Shown piece by piece: positions 1 through 8,350 of a stretch of 64,000 nucleotides of DNA. The DNA lies in assembly GCA_029960045.1 (NCBI GenBank), contig JASCOV010000003.1, positions 396,554 through 460,553 of the forward strand, written 5' to 3'. This DNA is from Flavobacteriaceae bacterium PS02293 (GTDB lineage Bacteria > Bacteroidota > Bacteroidia > Flavobacteriales > Weeksellaceae). The notes under the pieces are model-generated. The model searched no databases. It had not been told where the DNA came from and saw only the letters and a program-made list of their open reading frames with translations. Both the position numbers and the translations under genes were made by a program. Positions within the stretch are counted from its first letter, which is position 1; each line of letters begins with the position of its first letter.

Positions 1-73
1 AGGCTTTGCGGAATTTTCGTGAAGCCTGTTTTGTCTATACATTCTTTGCGTTGGTCGATGAATAATTATAGTT

Positions 74-86
74 GGTCTATTAGACC
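74..86. promoter_or_regulatory. short perfect palindrome upstream of first gene
   Basis: GGTCTATTAGACC is a perfect palindrome with 6-base arms about 75 bases before the ATG at 161. It could be an operator or chance; nothing else supports a regulator. Confidence 0.2.
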
Positions 87-160
87 GAAACCGCGATTGT
101 CAGAGGAATGTTTATTGTTTAATATTGTCTTGTTAAACAAAAACATAAATTCTATTTATT

Positions 161-565
161 ATGAAAAAGTTATTATTTGCAGCCAGTTTATTTACAGTAG
201 TTGCAATCAGCGCACAGGAAACTCAGGAAAGAAAAAGACCTGAAAGACCGACAACGGAACAACAAATGAAGGCTTTTGATGATTACAATTTGAATTCTGA
301 CCAGAAGCAGAAATTACAAACTCTCTACAAAGAGAAAGATTCAAAGTTCGAGAAAAACGGACAAAAATCTAAGGGCGAAAAAGGACAAAAGCCAGACGAT
401 TCTAGAAAAGCAGATTTTGAAAAGGAACAAAAAGATTTTGACGGAAAAATCCAAAAAATCCTGACAAAAGAACAGTACGCAAAGTATCAGACCAATCAAA
501 AACAACACTCAAAAGACGGTCAGAAAAAAGGAGGACAAAGACCAGAGCGTAAACAAGAAGATTAA
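161..565 (+). CDS. small secreted charged protein (hypothetical)
   Basis: 134 aa. Residues 1-19 form a signal peptide (Lys-Lys, hydrophobic stretch, AISAQ cleavage site), so the product should be exported. The mature part is very rich in Lys, Gln and Glu and has no other hydrophobic segment. Its end (KIQKILTKEQYAKYQ) resembles the end of the next gene (RIRKILNKQQYENYM), so the two are paralogues, with the LTxxQ..K style of small periplasmic Spy/CpxP-like proteins. That link is weak and no function is assigned. A strong terminator follows at once. Confidence 0.75.
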   Translation: MKKLLFAASLFTVVAISAQETQERKRPERPTTEQQMKAFDDYNLNSDQKQKLQTLYKEKDSKFEKNGQKSKGEKGQKPDDSRKADFEKEQKDFDGKIQKILTKEQYAKYQTNQKQHSKDGQKKGGQRPERKQED

Positions 566-583
566 AATCAAATTTTTCAATAG

Positions 584-613
584 ACCTTTCAGAATTTCTG
601 AAAGGTTTTTTTG
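584..613 (+). terminator. intrinsic terminator after 161-565
   Basis: ACCTTTCAG and CTGAAAGGT form a 9-bp stem with a 5-base loop followed by a run of seven T. Confidence 0.85.
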
Positions 614-632
614 TTTTTATTAAACTAAAATC

Positions 633-701
633 CTTCGACTCCGCTCAGGATGACATCGCTAATACTACCTTTTTTCGTTGTCAGGCTGAGCGGAGTCGAA
701 G
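633..701. repeat. 16-bp inverted repeat (CTTCGACTCCGCTCAG family)
   Basis: CTTCGACTCCGCTCAG and its exact complement are separated by 37 bases. A variant of one arm (GAGCGGAGTCGAAG) recurs inside the coding sequence near 63870, so this belongs to a dispersed family. The rest of the gene-free stretch 614-929 is AT-rich with several TCAATATT copies and no ORF that looks real. Confidence 0.75.
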
Positions 702-929
702 CCTTGAAGTATCAATAACTTCATTAAAAAACATCATTCATCTATACATTCGATTTCTTCGTCGGTAAATAACTCTCATTCTTCTATAACTCAATATTAA
801 TGGCACTTTCAGGCATCAATATTGGATATTACTAAGCAAGAACGCTAATCAATATTAACATTAAAAATTTTAGAAATTATGAAATCGTAAGATTGCATAT
901 GATCTTTAAAAACAAATAAAATTTTGCAT

Positions 930-1238
930 ATGAAAAAGTTAGTTTTAGCAGTAAGTTTAGTTATCGCATTCACTGCTAGTGCACAGAAAAGAGACAATGG
1001 AATGAGAAACGTAAAAGTTGAAACTCATCAATATCAAAAAGGTTTTGCCGGAATCCGTTTGACTCCAGCTCAGCAAAAGAAAATCGATATGTTGTCAAGA
1101 GAAAGATTGAGCGAAAGAGAATACGACGCAAGAATCAGAAAAATCCTGAACAAACAACAATACGAGAATTATATGGCTTACCAGCACAAAGACTGGAAAA
1201 AAGATAGAGACTTTGCAATGAATGGCCCAAGAAGATAA
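930..1238 (+). CDS. small secreted basic protein (hypothetical)
   Basis: 102 aa from the ATG at 930; a TTG two codons upstream is less likely because the signal peptide (KKLVLAVSLVIAFTASAQ) begins naturally at the ATG. The mature protein is rich in Arg, Lys and Gln. It contains LTPAQQKKIDML and RIRKILNKQQYENYM, like the LTxEQ helices of Spy/CpxP-type periplasmic proteins, and its end matches the gene at 161. The decamer TTGCATATGA occurs at the start codon and again 31 bases upstream, where it opens a six-codon mini-ORF (899-919). Function unknown. Confidence 0.75.
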   Translation: MKKLVLAVSLVIAFTASAQKRDNGMRNVKVETHQYQKGFAGIRLTPAQQKKIDMLSRERLSEREYDARIRKILNKQQYENYMAYQHKDWKKDRDFAMNGPRR

Positions 1239-1269
1239 ACCCAATTTCACACTCATTATATTTTAAATA

Positions 1270-1299
1270 AACGCTCGAAAATCTCGGGCGTTTTTATTT
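1270..1299 (+). terminator. terminator between 930-1238 and the LytTR gene
   Basis: ACGCTCGA and TCGGGCGT pair (one G-T wobble) around a short loop, then TTTTT. The flanks allow use on both strands. Confidence 0.7.
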
Positions 1300-2048
1300 T
1301 AGTTTCCTGCCAGCCAATCTTTAAAATCCTTCACTCGTTCTCGGCTAACCGTAATTTCTTCTTCTGGCTGAAACTCCAAATCAACTTTGTAATTTGGCGA
1401 CGTGTGAATATTTTTGATGTAATCTGAACTGATAATGAATTGTCTATTAACTCGGAAAAACTTAGTGTCTTCCAACACATTTTCCAGCTCATCCAAAGTG
1501 AAATCTGTTGGATAAGTTCGTTCTTTGGTTTGAAGATAAACGATTTTATTCTCGCTGAAGAAACAACTCACTTCATTAATGGAAACTACTTTCAGATTAT
1601 ATCCGATTTTTACCAAGATTCTGGAAAGTGTCGCTTGTTCTTTTTTAACGATTTGTCTGATTTCCTGTGAATTTACAGCGCCTTGTTCCGGCAAGAACGA
1701 TTTGAATTTTTCAATAGCTTTTGCCAAATCTTCTTCTTCAATAGGCTTTAGAAGATAATCAATACTATTCAATTTGAAAGCTTTCAATGTGTATTGGTCA
1801 AAAGCGGTTGTGTAAATGATAAAAGCTTTGGTTGAAACCTTATCAAAAATATCAAACGACAATCCGTCGCCGAGAACAATGTCTGAAAAAATCAGTTGCG
1901 GATGTTCATTTCCTTGAAACCAATCAACCGATTCTTCCACAGAATTAAGGCTTGCAACTAACTCTAAATCAGAAAATAAACCTAATAATTTTTCAAGCCT
2001 TCTGACTGCTGGTTTCTCGTCTTCGATGATTATCGTTCTTATTTTCAT
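1299..2048 (-). CDS. LytTR-family response regulator
   Basis: 249 aa, usual length for the family. The receiver domain covers residues 1-120, with acidic pocket E9/D10, probable phospho-acceptor D56 (FSD) and conserved K101 (LLKP). The LytTR DNA-binding domain covers about 140-245 (RTYPTDFTLDELENVL, FFRVNRQFIIS). It is the last gene of the minus-strand operon that begins with the LytS-type histidine kinase, its obvious partner. It should bind DNA direct repeats when phosphorylated. Targets are not visible, but the operon's own 2TM genes are reasonable candidates. Confidence 0.93.
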   Translation of the reverse strand: MKIRTIIIEDEKPAVRRLEKLLGLFSDLELVASLNSVEESVDWFQGNEHPQLIFSDIVLGDGLSFDIFDKVSTKAFIIYTTAFDQYTLKAFKLNSIDYLLKPIEEEDLAKAIEKFKSFLPEQGAVNSQEIRQIVKKEQATLSRILVKIGYNLKVVSINEVSCFFSENKIVYLQTKERTYPTDFTLDELENVLEDTKFFRVNRQFIISSDYIKNIHTSPNYKVDLEFQPEEEITVSRERVKDFKDWLAGN

Positions 2049-2052
2049 TGGT

Positions 2053-2628
2053 TTAATAAATAAATGGTATTAATTTTTTTGTCTGCTTTTTATAATCAAT
2101 ATAGTCTTGCCCGAATTGTTCTATAAGAGCTTTTTCTTCAATTTTAATTCTATACAAAAATGCTAAAAATGGTGGAATAAATGCTATAAATAATGCAACC
2201 CAATTATTCAAAAACAAACCTAAACCCAGAAACGTCAGTAAAGAAGCAGAATATGAAGGATGTCTCAAAACACTATATATTCCGTCTTTTTTTATTTGAT
2301 GACCTTCTCGTATCGTAACATCTACGGTAAAATATTTGCCTAAAGATTTTATGATTAAAAATCTTGTCAAAATCCCGATAAACAATACAATCAATCCAAG
2401 ATAGATTATCCAATTTTGCGTTGTTATCATTAAACTAAAATCTTCAAAATGAATGTTAGCAACAAAAATTGATAATGATATTGATGAAATGATTACAATC
2501 CAAAGCAAGCTGAGAGAAGACTTATCCTTCCCTTTTTGGTCAGAATTATTGGACGACATTTGGCTTTTATAAAAGACCTCGGTAAAAAGCCAAGCTCCCA
2601 TTAGAATATAAAAAATTATCAGTATCAT
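2053..2628 (-). CDS. isoprenylcysteine carboxylmethyltransferase-like membrane protein
   Basis: 191 aa with about four or five membrane segments. The C-terminal half carries the ICMT/PEMT-type signature: RHPSYSA, a hydrophobic helix, then an E..L...FGQDY.DYK block and a terminal IP motif. Family members methylate small thiols, phospholipids or prenylated cysteines using SAM; the bacterial substrate cannot be told from sequence. It lies between the 2TM genes and the LytTR gene with gaps of 1 and 4 bases, so it is co-transcribed and may modify a membrane component sensed by the kinase (inference). Confidence 0.8.
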   Translation of the reverse strand: MILIIFYILMGAWLFTEVFYKSQMSSNNSDQKGKDKSSLSLLWIVIISSISLSIFVANIHFEDFSLMITTQNWIIYLGLIVLFIGILTRFLIIKSLGKYFTVDVTIREGHQIKKDGIYSVLRHPSYSASLLTFLGLGLFLNNWVALFIAFIPPFLAFLYRIKIEEKALIEQFGQDYIDYKKQTKKLIPFIY

Positions 2629-2629
2629 T

Positions 2630-2932
2630 TTATCTGTTTTTATCCATTATTTCTCGAATTTTTCGCTCTTCCCAATCTTTTCCGAGAACAAACTGCGGAA
2701 CAAAAACACTCAGTCCGTGAGCAACCAAACCAATTCCCCAAAAGAATAATGTGATGAAATTCTTATATTGAAAATAACTTTCGTCAGGTTTTAAATCTTG
2801 AATATTAATAAACACAATCAGCAGATTCACAAGAATATAAATGGCCAAATGTGTATAAAATCCTTTCAGTTTTTTCACTCTTCTTCTGGCTTCAAGATAT
2901 TTAATATCGTCTTGTTTGTTAATAATTTCCAT
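2630..2932 (-). CDS. 2TM domain-containing protein (copy 3)
   Basis: 100 aa. Pattern of the 2TM family: a basic amphipathic start (ARRRVKKLKGFYTHL), two membrane helices (about 30-45 and 60-80), an H at the end of helix 2 and the terminal WEERKIREIM box. It overlaps the preceding 2TM gene by 14 bases, which suggests translational coupling. In Bacteroidota this domain is found alone or joined to LytS-type kinases; its biochemical role is unknown. Confidence 0.85.
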   Translation of the reverse strand: MEIINKQDDIKYLEARRRVKKLKGFYTHLAIYILVNLLIVFINIQDLKPDESYFQYKNFITLFFWGIGLVAHGLSVFVPQFVLGKDWEERKIREIMDKNR

Positions 2933-3215
2933 TGTTTTGTTTTTTGAGTTCTTTGTTAATCATATCTCTTTCCCAATCGGAATTGAAGAAAAATAATTTC
3001 ACACCTTTGATTGCCAGAATCAATCCCCAAATGATGAAAATCCAAGACACCTCAAATACTGAAATATAATTCAATCCATATTTTGCAAATTTAATCCCAT
3101 AAACGATTCCAAATACGATGGCGAAAACGAGAAGACTTTTGTAAAATTTTTTGATTTTTTGTACTCTTTCCACAGCCATTTCGTAACGTGGATTTTCTTT
3201 ATTGATGATTTCCAT
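2919..3215 (-). CDS. 2TM domain-containing protein (copy 2)
   Basis: 98 aa, the most divergent of the four 2TM modules here. It keeps the start (AVERVQKIKKFYKSL), two hydrophobic helices and a terminal WERDMINKEL in place of the usual WEERKIREIM. It follows copy 1 by 5 bases and overlaps copy 3. Expected in the inner membrane with both ends in the cytoplasm (inference). No enzymatic motif. Confidence 0.82.
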   Translation of the reverse strand: MEIINKENPRYEMAVERVQKIKKFYKSLLVFAIVFGIVYGIKFAKYGLNYISVFEVSWIFIIWGLILAIKGVKLFFFNSDWERDMINKELKKQNNGNY

Positions 3216-3220
3216 TGTGA

Positions 3221-3499
3221 TTAGTTTTTAAGGTTATTTTGATTGTTCATTATTTCACGAATCTTCTTCTGCTCCCAATTTTTTCCGCCGAAAAGATAAA
3301 TTGCATATCCGAAAATACTGATTCCGCATCCAGCCATCGGAAACCAAAACCAGTGAAAATCTGGTGTTGATTTTAGATTAACAAAGATTAAATAAGGCAT
3401 CAGGATAACGAATCCACCCAACATCGTGTAAAAAGCTTTTACCTCCTCCATTCTAGCTTTGGCTAGTTTTAGTCTCGAATTGTTTGTGTGGTTTTCCAT
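3221..3499 (-). CDS. 2TM domain-containing protein (copy 1)
   Basis: 92 aa. It has the family start (AKARMEEVKAFYTML), two membrane helices and the end WEQKKIREIMNNQN. It lies 5 bases downstream of the kinase fusion gene, whose C-terminal module is a clear paralogue (WEEKKIQEIMNKDN). Tandem duplication within the operon is the simplest origin. Confidence 0.85.
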   Translation of the reverse strand: MENHTNNSRLKLAKARMEEVKAFYTMLGGFVILMPYLIFVNLKSTPDFHWFWFPMAGCGISIFGYAIYLFGGKNWEQKKIREIMNNQNNLKN

Positions 3500-3504
3500 C
3501 GTAA

Positions 3505-4833
3505 TTATTTTTTGAAGTTATCCTTATTCATTATCTCTTGGATTTTCTTTTCTTCCCAATTCTTCCCGATTGCAAAGACGTTCATTCCGTGCGCCAAAAG
3601 TCCAATTCCCCATCCAAGCATTGGCCAATAAAACCAGATTTCTCTTGGAGAAGTGATTAGATTAAGGATTACCAAAAACGGAATGATAATGCAATATGAG
3701 ATTAAGTTTCCGTAGAATCCTTTCAGTTCTTTTACTCTTTTTACTGCTCTTTCGTAAGCAATATTTTCTGTGGTTTCTGATGTATAAGTTGTCATTGTCT
3801 GAGATTTTTTTTCTATTAATATTGGTATTTTTACTTTGAATGTCTGTTCTGTTTTTTCTATAAATACATTGTCCTTTGTAAGAAGTGCATAACGCTGAAC
3901 GATATTTGCCAAACCGATTCCTGCACTTTCTTTTAGCTGTTCTCTTACTTGAAGGTTGTTTTCTATGGAGAGAAATTTTCCTTCTGTGAAGATTCTGATA
4001 TTCAATGGTTTTGATGAGGTTGCGAAATTATGTTTGATACAATTTTCCAATAATAATTGTAATGAAAGCGGAACCACGAATTTTTGCAAATCATCCGGAT
4101 TAATATCAAAAGTGAAATTCACGCTATCTTCAAATCTGGTTTTCAAAAGATTGCAGTAGATTTTAGCAAATTCTATCTCATCCTCTACTTTTACCATTTC
4201 TTTATCTTTCTGTTCCAAAACGTAGCGATAAATCTTTGACATCGATGTCGTGAATTTTTGCGCCTGTTCCGGATTTTCATCAATTAAAGCTGTTAAAACA
4301 TTCAAAGAATTGAAAAGAAAATGTGGGTCCAATTGATTCTTCAAAGATTCAAATTGCGCGTTGGCAGAATTTGCGATTAACTTCTGCTCTACAACTTCTT
4401 GTTTGGTATTTTTTTTCAATTCCTCCATAAATCCTTTGGCGTGAAGAAAAGCCGAAATCATCAATGCGAAATTTATCATAAACCAATTAACAAAATTGTA
4501 CTTCCCAGAAAAAAACACTTCGGGAGTTGCCACTTTTTGGATGATGACATAGTTTAAATAATTACAAACATAAACAACTATGAAATTGACGATAATAGTT
4601 GCTACAATTCCTAAAATGGTTCTAAGTCTGGTCTGTTCCGTCCACGAAAGTTTTTTATTAAGGAAATCATTTAAATAACCATTACTCAAGCCCAATCCAA
4701 AAGCATACATTGCTGAAATAAGCAAGTTGTAACCAAAGCTTTCTAAAGTTTTTTCATCAGAGAAAAACGTGAAGAAAAAAATGGACGAGCCTAGTGTAAT
4801 CCACGTTAGCGTTATTAATGGTTTCTTATTCAT
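3505..4833 (-). CDS. LytS/YehU-type sensor histidine kinase fused to a C-terminal 2TM domain
   Basis: 442 aa. Four hydrophobic segments (about 8-25, 35-52, 72-95, 115-132) form the membrane sensor part. The His_kinase domain follows with the phospho-acceptor H171 in NQLDPHFLFNSLN, then an ATPase domain with the N-box LLLENCIKHNF and a GIGLANIVQRY glycine box. From M347 the protein continues in frame into a complete 2TM module (RAVKRVKELKGFYGNL ... WEEKKIQEIM). The codons before M347 hold no stop, so this reads as a true fusion, though M347 could also serve as an internal start. It leads the six-gene operon ending with the LytTR regulator. Confidence 0.92.
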   Translation of the reverse strand: MNKKPLITLTWITLGSSIFFFTFFSDEKTLESFGYNLLISAMYAFGLGLSNGYLNDFLNKKLSWTEQTRLRTILGIVATIIVNFIVVYVCNYLNYVIIQKVATPEVFFSGKYNFVNWFMINFALMISAFLHAKGFMEELKKNTKQEVVEQKLIANSANAQFESLKNQLDPHFLFNSLNVLTALIDENPEQAQKFTTSMSKIYRYVLEQKDKEMVKVEDEIEFAKIYCNLLKTRFEDSVNFTFDINPDDLQKFVVPLSLQLLLENCIKHNFATSSKPLNIRIFTEGKFLSIENNLQVREQLKESAGIGLANIVQRYALLTKDNVFIEKTEQTFKVKIPILIEKKSQTMTTYTSETTENIAYERAVKRVKELKGFYGNLISYCIIIPFLVILNLITSPREIWFYWPMLGWGIGLLAHGMNVFAIGKNWEEKKIQEIMNKDNFKK

Positions 4834-5021
4834 ATTCTAATTTCTTGGTTCAAAATTATGACAGAAAGAAAAGTTAAGCAATTATATATGACCGAACTGT
4901 TAAAAAATTCGACTGAACTGTAAAAAGTGTCATTCAGAATCTTAAATTTTTGATAAGATTGAGACTGACAACTCAAAAAGGAACATAATTTGCTTTTCAA
5001 AAAACATAATTATTAATTTAT

Positions 5022-5219
5022 ATGAAGAGAAACGTAGAAATAATCTTTGCCGGACTCTTTGGAACAGCAGCTGTTCTAGGAGTTTTGGTTGCAAGAAAAT
5101 ATTTAAGAAACAGAGTTTACAACAGCGATTATTCTGACCATCATCATTTATTTGGAACTTCTAGAAGAAGTCCTTACGCCACGGTGGATGACGGTGTAGA
5201 ATTAGACGCATTCTTATAA
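5022..5219 (+). CDS. small membrane-anchored protein (hypothetical)
   Basis: 65 aa. One hydrophobic helix (residues 7-24, IFAGLFGTAAVLGVLVAR) is followed by a basic stretch and a hydrophilic tail with a DHHH run. It is divergent from the kinase operon, with an upstream region of about 190 bases, and ends at a good terminator. Not recognised. A real gene is favoured by the start context, composition and terminator. Confidence 0.65.
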   Translation: MKRNVEIIFAGLFGTAAVLGVLVARKYLRNRVYNSDYSDHHHLFGTSRRSPYATVDDGVELDAFL

Positions 5220-5245
5220 CACACACTATTTTTATTATACAAACT

Positions 5246-5273
5246 TCCGGTTCTTGCGAGCCGGATTTTTTTT
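5246..5273 (+). terminator. terminator after 5022-5219
   Basis: TCCGGTTC and GAGCCGGA form an 8-bp stem (one wobble) around TTGC, followed by eight T. A near copy of this hairpin ends the next gene (6074-6101). Confidence 0.85.
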
Positions 5274-5399
5274 GATTTAATTTTATTTTTTTGTTAAAAC
5301 AATAACGTTTTTCAATAAAAAATAAACATTTGGTAAAAAATGGCATTTATTTAAATATAATTTACTAAATTCACAATCAATAACCTAAAACTCAAAGCT

Positions 5400-6053
5400 T
5401 TGAAAAATATTATTATTTTAATTATTTTCTTATTTATATCAGGTAATGCTTCTGCTGAGCAGAATCTTTTCATAAAAGAATTAAATATCACTCAAACAAA
5501 TGTTGGCGAATTAAAAGTGAATCTTAAACTCTTTTCTCCTAATCTTGCCACGTACAATTCGTTTTCGACAGAAGTTAATGGAACAACTATATTATTGAAA
5601 GTTTGTTATAACTCCTATTACGCACCCTCTATAAGTAATTTAGAGAACGACTTCAATATAGATATTCCACAAACATCTGGAAGCTACAATCTGAAAGTAG
5701 AGATTTATCGTAGTGCCGCAACTTGTACTTATGAGACATCATATTTAGAAGACTCCGCCTCATTAGATTTTCCCAACCCTTTTGAGGGTATAATCTCGCT
5801 AAGTACTAACGATATTAAAAGCAAAGACAACAAAGTAACGTTCTATCCTAATCCTTCAAATGGAAACATTAACATCAAGACATTATCTCCTATTGACAAC
5901 ATTACAATTTTAGATATTTCGGGAAAACAAATTTCTAACTTTAAAAACCCTGGTATAAAGTTGGATTTAACTCATTTGCAAAACGGGATTTATTTTATAG
6001 AAATAATTAGTGGCAAAAAGAAATATTACGAAAAGATATTTATAAAGAAATAA
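5400..6053 (+). CDS. secreted protein with T9SS type A sorting domain
   Basis: 217 aa, starting at TTG since the signal peptide (IIILIIFLFISGNASA) begins directly after it and no ATG precedes. The middle part (20-135) is an unrecognised beta-rich region with two Cys that could form a disulfide. Residues about 145-217 are a T9SS C-terminal domain: FYPNPSNG, ITILDISGKQI, LQNGIYFIEI and the basic end YEKIFIKK. It should be carried across the outer membrane and attached or released. The gene is monocistronic, between two similar terminators. Confidence 0.85.
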   Translation: MKNIIILIIFLFISGNASAEQNLFIKELNITQTNVGELKVNLKLFSPNLATYNSFSTEVNGTTILLKVCYNSYYAPSISNLENDFNIDIPQTSGSYNLKVEIYRSAATCTYETSYLEDSASLDFPNPFEGIISLSTNDIKSKDNKVTFYPNPSNGNINIKTLSPIDNITILDISGKQISNFKNPGIKLDLTHLQNGIYFIEIISGKKKYYEKIFIKK

Positions 6054-6073
6054 TTGTAAATTAAATCTTTTAA

Positions 6074-6101
6074 TCTGGTTCTTGCGAGCTAGATTTTTTT
6101 G
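6074..6101 (+). terminator. terminator after 5400-6053
   Basis: TCTGGTTC and GAGCTAGA pair with two wobbles around TTGC, then seven T. Confidence 0.8.
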
Positions 6102-6249
6102 TGGAAAACTTTACAAAATTTTAAGATATTTTTCATTTTTCAAGTGATAATTTTGAAATTATTCTCTCGCTGATTTTACAGATTGAGCAAATTATTTCTC
6201 ATTGTAAATCTGCTAAAATCAATTAAATCTGCGAGAAAATTAAATTCCA

Positions 6250-7290
6250 ATGTCAGATTTAATTCCAAAAGGTCAAGCCGCACAACGCAATATCATCAAC
6301 CGATTCGACAAATATACTTTCGAGCCGGAAGACTATGAATTGGACAAAATCAAAACTCAGGTTACAGAAGTTTTTCCAAAAACAATTATTAATGTTGTGA
6401 AAAGTCCGGATTTGCCAATGGATTATTCTATGAATCCATATCAAGGTTGCGAACACGGCTGTTCCTATTGTTTTGCGAGACCAACGCACGAATTTTGGGG
6501 TTACAGCGCAGGAGTTGATTTTGAAAGAAAATTGATGGTTAAGAAAAATGCGCCGGAACTTTTGGAAAAAACATTTCAAAAGAAATCTTACATTCCAAAA
6601 CCGATTATGCTTTCCGGAAATACAGATTGTTATCAACCTATTGAAAGACAATTTGAAATTACCAGAAAACTGCTTCAGGTTTGTTTGGATTACAGACATC
6701 CTGTTTCCATTATTACAAAAAACGCTTTGATTCTGAGAGATTTGGATATTCTTGAAAAGATGGCGGAGAAAAATCTAATTTCAGTTTCGATGAGTATTCC
6801 GACACTTAATGAAGATTTGAGAAGAGTAATGGAACCAAGAACCTCCACAGCAAAAAACAAGTTGAAAGCGATTGAAGTTTTATCTGAGAAAAATATCCCC
6901 GTGAATGTGATGATTGCACCTGTGATTCCGGCTTTGACAAGTGATGAAAGTTTATCCATTATGAAATCTGTTTCCGAAGCCGGCGCCAGAAGTTGCGGTT
7001 ACACTTTAGTCAGACTGAATGACACTGTTGAACCCGTTTTTGTTCAATGGCTGGAAGCGCATTTCCCCGACAGAAAAGACAAAGTCCTGAACCTCATCCG
7101 CTCAATGCGAGGAGGAAATCTCGGCGAAAAAAGATTTTACGAAAGATACAAAGGCGAAGGAAACATTGCAGAAATGATTCATAAAACGTTTGAAATTGGA
7201 AAGAAGAAGTTTTTCAATAACAGAGAAAGAGCAATTCTCACAACTGAACATTTTACAGGAAGCAGGACGCAACAATTGCGATTGTTTTGA
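6250..7290 (+). CDS. PA0069-family radical SAM protein
   Basis: 346 aa, usual family length. The CX3CX2C cluster motif is at C67, C71 and C74 (GCEHGCSYC), followed by ARPTHEFWGYSAG, which is characteristic of the PA0069/Rv2578c branch related to spore photoproduct lyase. Conserved blocks such as LSGNTDCYQP, VSIITKN and MIAPVIPALT are present. It should bind a [4Fe-4S] cluster and cleave SAM; the substrate of this family is unknown. Monocistronic, facing the toxin/immunity operon across a shared terminator. Confidence 0.92.
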   Translation: MSDLIPKGQAAQRNIINRFDKYTFEPEDYELDKIKTQVTEVFPKTIINVVKSPDLPMDYSMNPYQGCEHGCSYCFARPTHEFWGYSAGVDFERKLMVKKNAPELLEKTFQKKSYIPKPIMLSGNTDCYQPIERQFEITRKLLQVCLDYRHPVSIITKNALILRDLDILEKMAEKNLISVSMSIPTLNEDLRRVMEPRTSTAKNKLKAIEVLSEKNIPVNVMIAPVIPALTSDESLSIMKSVSEAGARSCGYTLVRLNDTVEPVFVQWLEAHFPDRKDKVLNLIRSMRGGNLGEKRFYERYKGEGNIAEMIHKTFEIGKKKFFNNRERAILTTEHFTGSRTQQLRLF

Positions 7291-7295
7291 ATCAA

Positions 7296-7332
7296 AAAAC
7301 CACTTTCTACTATATTTCAAAAGTGGTTTTAT
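7296..7332. terminator. bidirectional terminator
   Basis: AAAACCACTTT and AAAGTGGTTTT form an 11-bp stem with A and T runs on both sides. It separates the plus-strand radical SAM gene from the minus-strand immunity-like pseudogene. Confidence 0.8.
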
Positions 7333-7345
7333 TTGATATGATTTA

Positions 7346-7785
7346 TTATTTCAAAATCTTATATGTAGTATAATCTTTAAAAGTTTTCAATTCATAAACT
7401 TCAATTAATGAACTGACCAGCATTAAATTGACCCATTACAACAATATCAAAACCTTTTTCTACTTCTAATGAACTATACCATTCCCAATCTCTGATTTCT
7501 TGAAAGTTATAAATAAATGACCTTATACTTCCTATTAATTCATCATATTTAAAGTTATCGTCATCTAATTGTTTGATTTTGTTTACAATTCCTTGTGGTA
7601 ATAATTTTTCCCATTTAGAATCATCATAATGAAGACTTTTATTTTTTAGATAAATTAATACTGCATTTTTAAAATTATCTAAAACTTCTTTAGCATTATT
7701 TATATTTCTTACTCGGACAATTTTCATATCCTTTTGTTGGTTTCTCTCCTTTAGTATTACATTGTATATTTCCTGCTTCTGTCAT
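7346..7785 (-). pseudogene. degenerate third copy of the immunity-like gene
   Basis: The ATG at 7785 opens a copy of the two genes upstream (MTEAGNIQ, KGEKP.KGYE), but one extra A in the GGATATGAAAATTGTC stretch shifts the frame after about 20 codons. The original frame continues from 7727 as 108 aa (RVRNINNAKEVLDNFKNAV ... WEWYSSLEVEKGFDI). Near the end some 65 bases found in the other copies (from after QFI to before YELKTF) are missing, which creates an early stop. The last codons (YELKTFKDYTTYKILK) survive out of frame down to 7346. The 7401-7727 fragment might still be translated, but the full product is lost. Confidence 0.85.
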
Positions 7786-7800
7786 TGCTTTATTTTTAAT

Positions 7801-7831
7801 GAAAAAGAGACTGCGATAAAACAGTCTCTTG
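7801..7831 (-). terminator. duplicated hairpin between immunity copies (downstream)
   Basis: AAGAGACTG and CAGTCTCTT form a 9-bp stem, with a T run on the minus strand. An identical hairpin is at 8351-8381, so it was copied with the gene. It should reduce transcription from one immunity copy to the next. Confidence 0.75.
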
Positions 7832-7836
7832 TAAAA

Positions 7837-8334
7837 TTATTTCAAAATTTTATAAGTAGTATAATCTTTAAAAGTCTTTAATTCATAAATTTTATTTTTA
7901 TCAACATCAATAATTCTAATATCCTCTAAAGGCACATTTTGGCAATGAATAAAACTGATAAATTGTGGAGCATTAAAATACCCTTTTACAATAATATCAA
8001 AGCCTTTTTCTACCTCTAAGGAACTGTACCATTCCCATCTTTTTATCTCTTGAAATTTGTATATTGACATATCTATATCAACTAAAATTTCATCATTTGC
8101 AAAATCTTCACTGTTTAATTGCTTCATTTTATATACAATTCCTTGTGGTAAGAGTTTCTCCCATTTAGGGTCTTCATCGCTTAAATTTTTATTTTTTAGT
8201 ATTGTTAATACTGCATTTTTAAAATTATCTAATACTTCTTTAGCATTGTTAATATTTCTTACTCGAATAATCTCATATCCTTTCAAAGGTTTTTCTCCTT
8301 TTACATTATACTGTACATTTCCTTGTTCTGTCAT
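7837..8334 (-). CDS. putative immunity protein, copy 2 of tandem family
   Basis: 165 aa, cytoplasmic (no signal peptide or membrane segment). Compared with copy 1 the start (MTEQGNVQYNVKGEKPLKGY), the middle (KWEKLLPQGIV) and the last 40 residues are nearly identical; differences gather at about 70-95, as expected for immunity proteins selected for new specificities. It lies downstream of the 734-aa protease-toxin candidate in a tandem of three. The immunity role is inferred from position, duplication and degeneration of copy 3; the family is not recognised by name. Confidence 0.72.
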   Translation of the reverse strand: MTEQGNVQYNVKGEKPLKGYEIIRVRNINNAKEVLDNFKNAVLTILKNKNLSDEDPKWEKLLPQGIVYKMKQLNSEDFANDEILVDIDMSIYKFQEIKRWEWYSSLEVEKGFDIIVKGYFNAPQFISFIHCQNVPLEDIRIIDVDKNKIYELKTFKDYTTYKILK

Positions 8335-8350
8335 TGTTTTATTTTTTAAT

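Noticed and set aside
6259..6699. 146-aa minus-strand ORF within the radical SAM gene
   Set aside because: It lies wholly inside a well-supported plus-strand gene, with biased composition (F, I, R rich) typical of antisense shadow frames.
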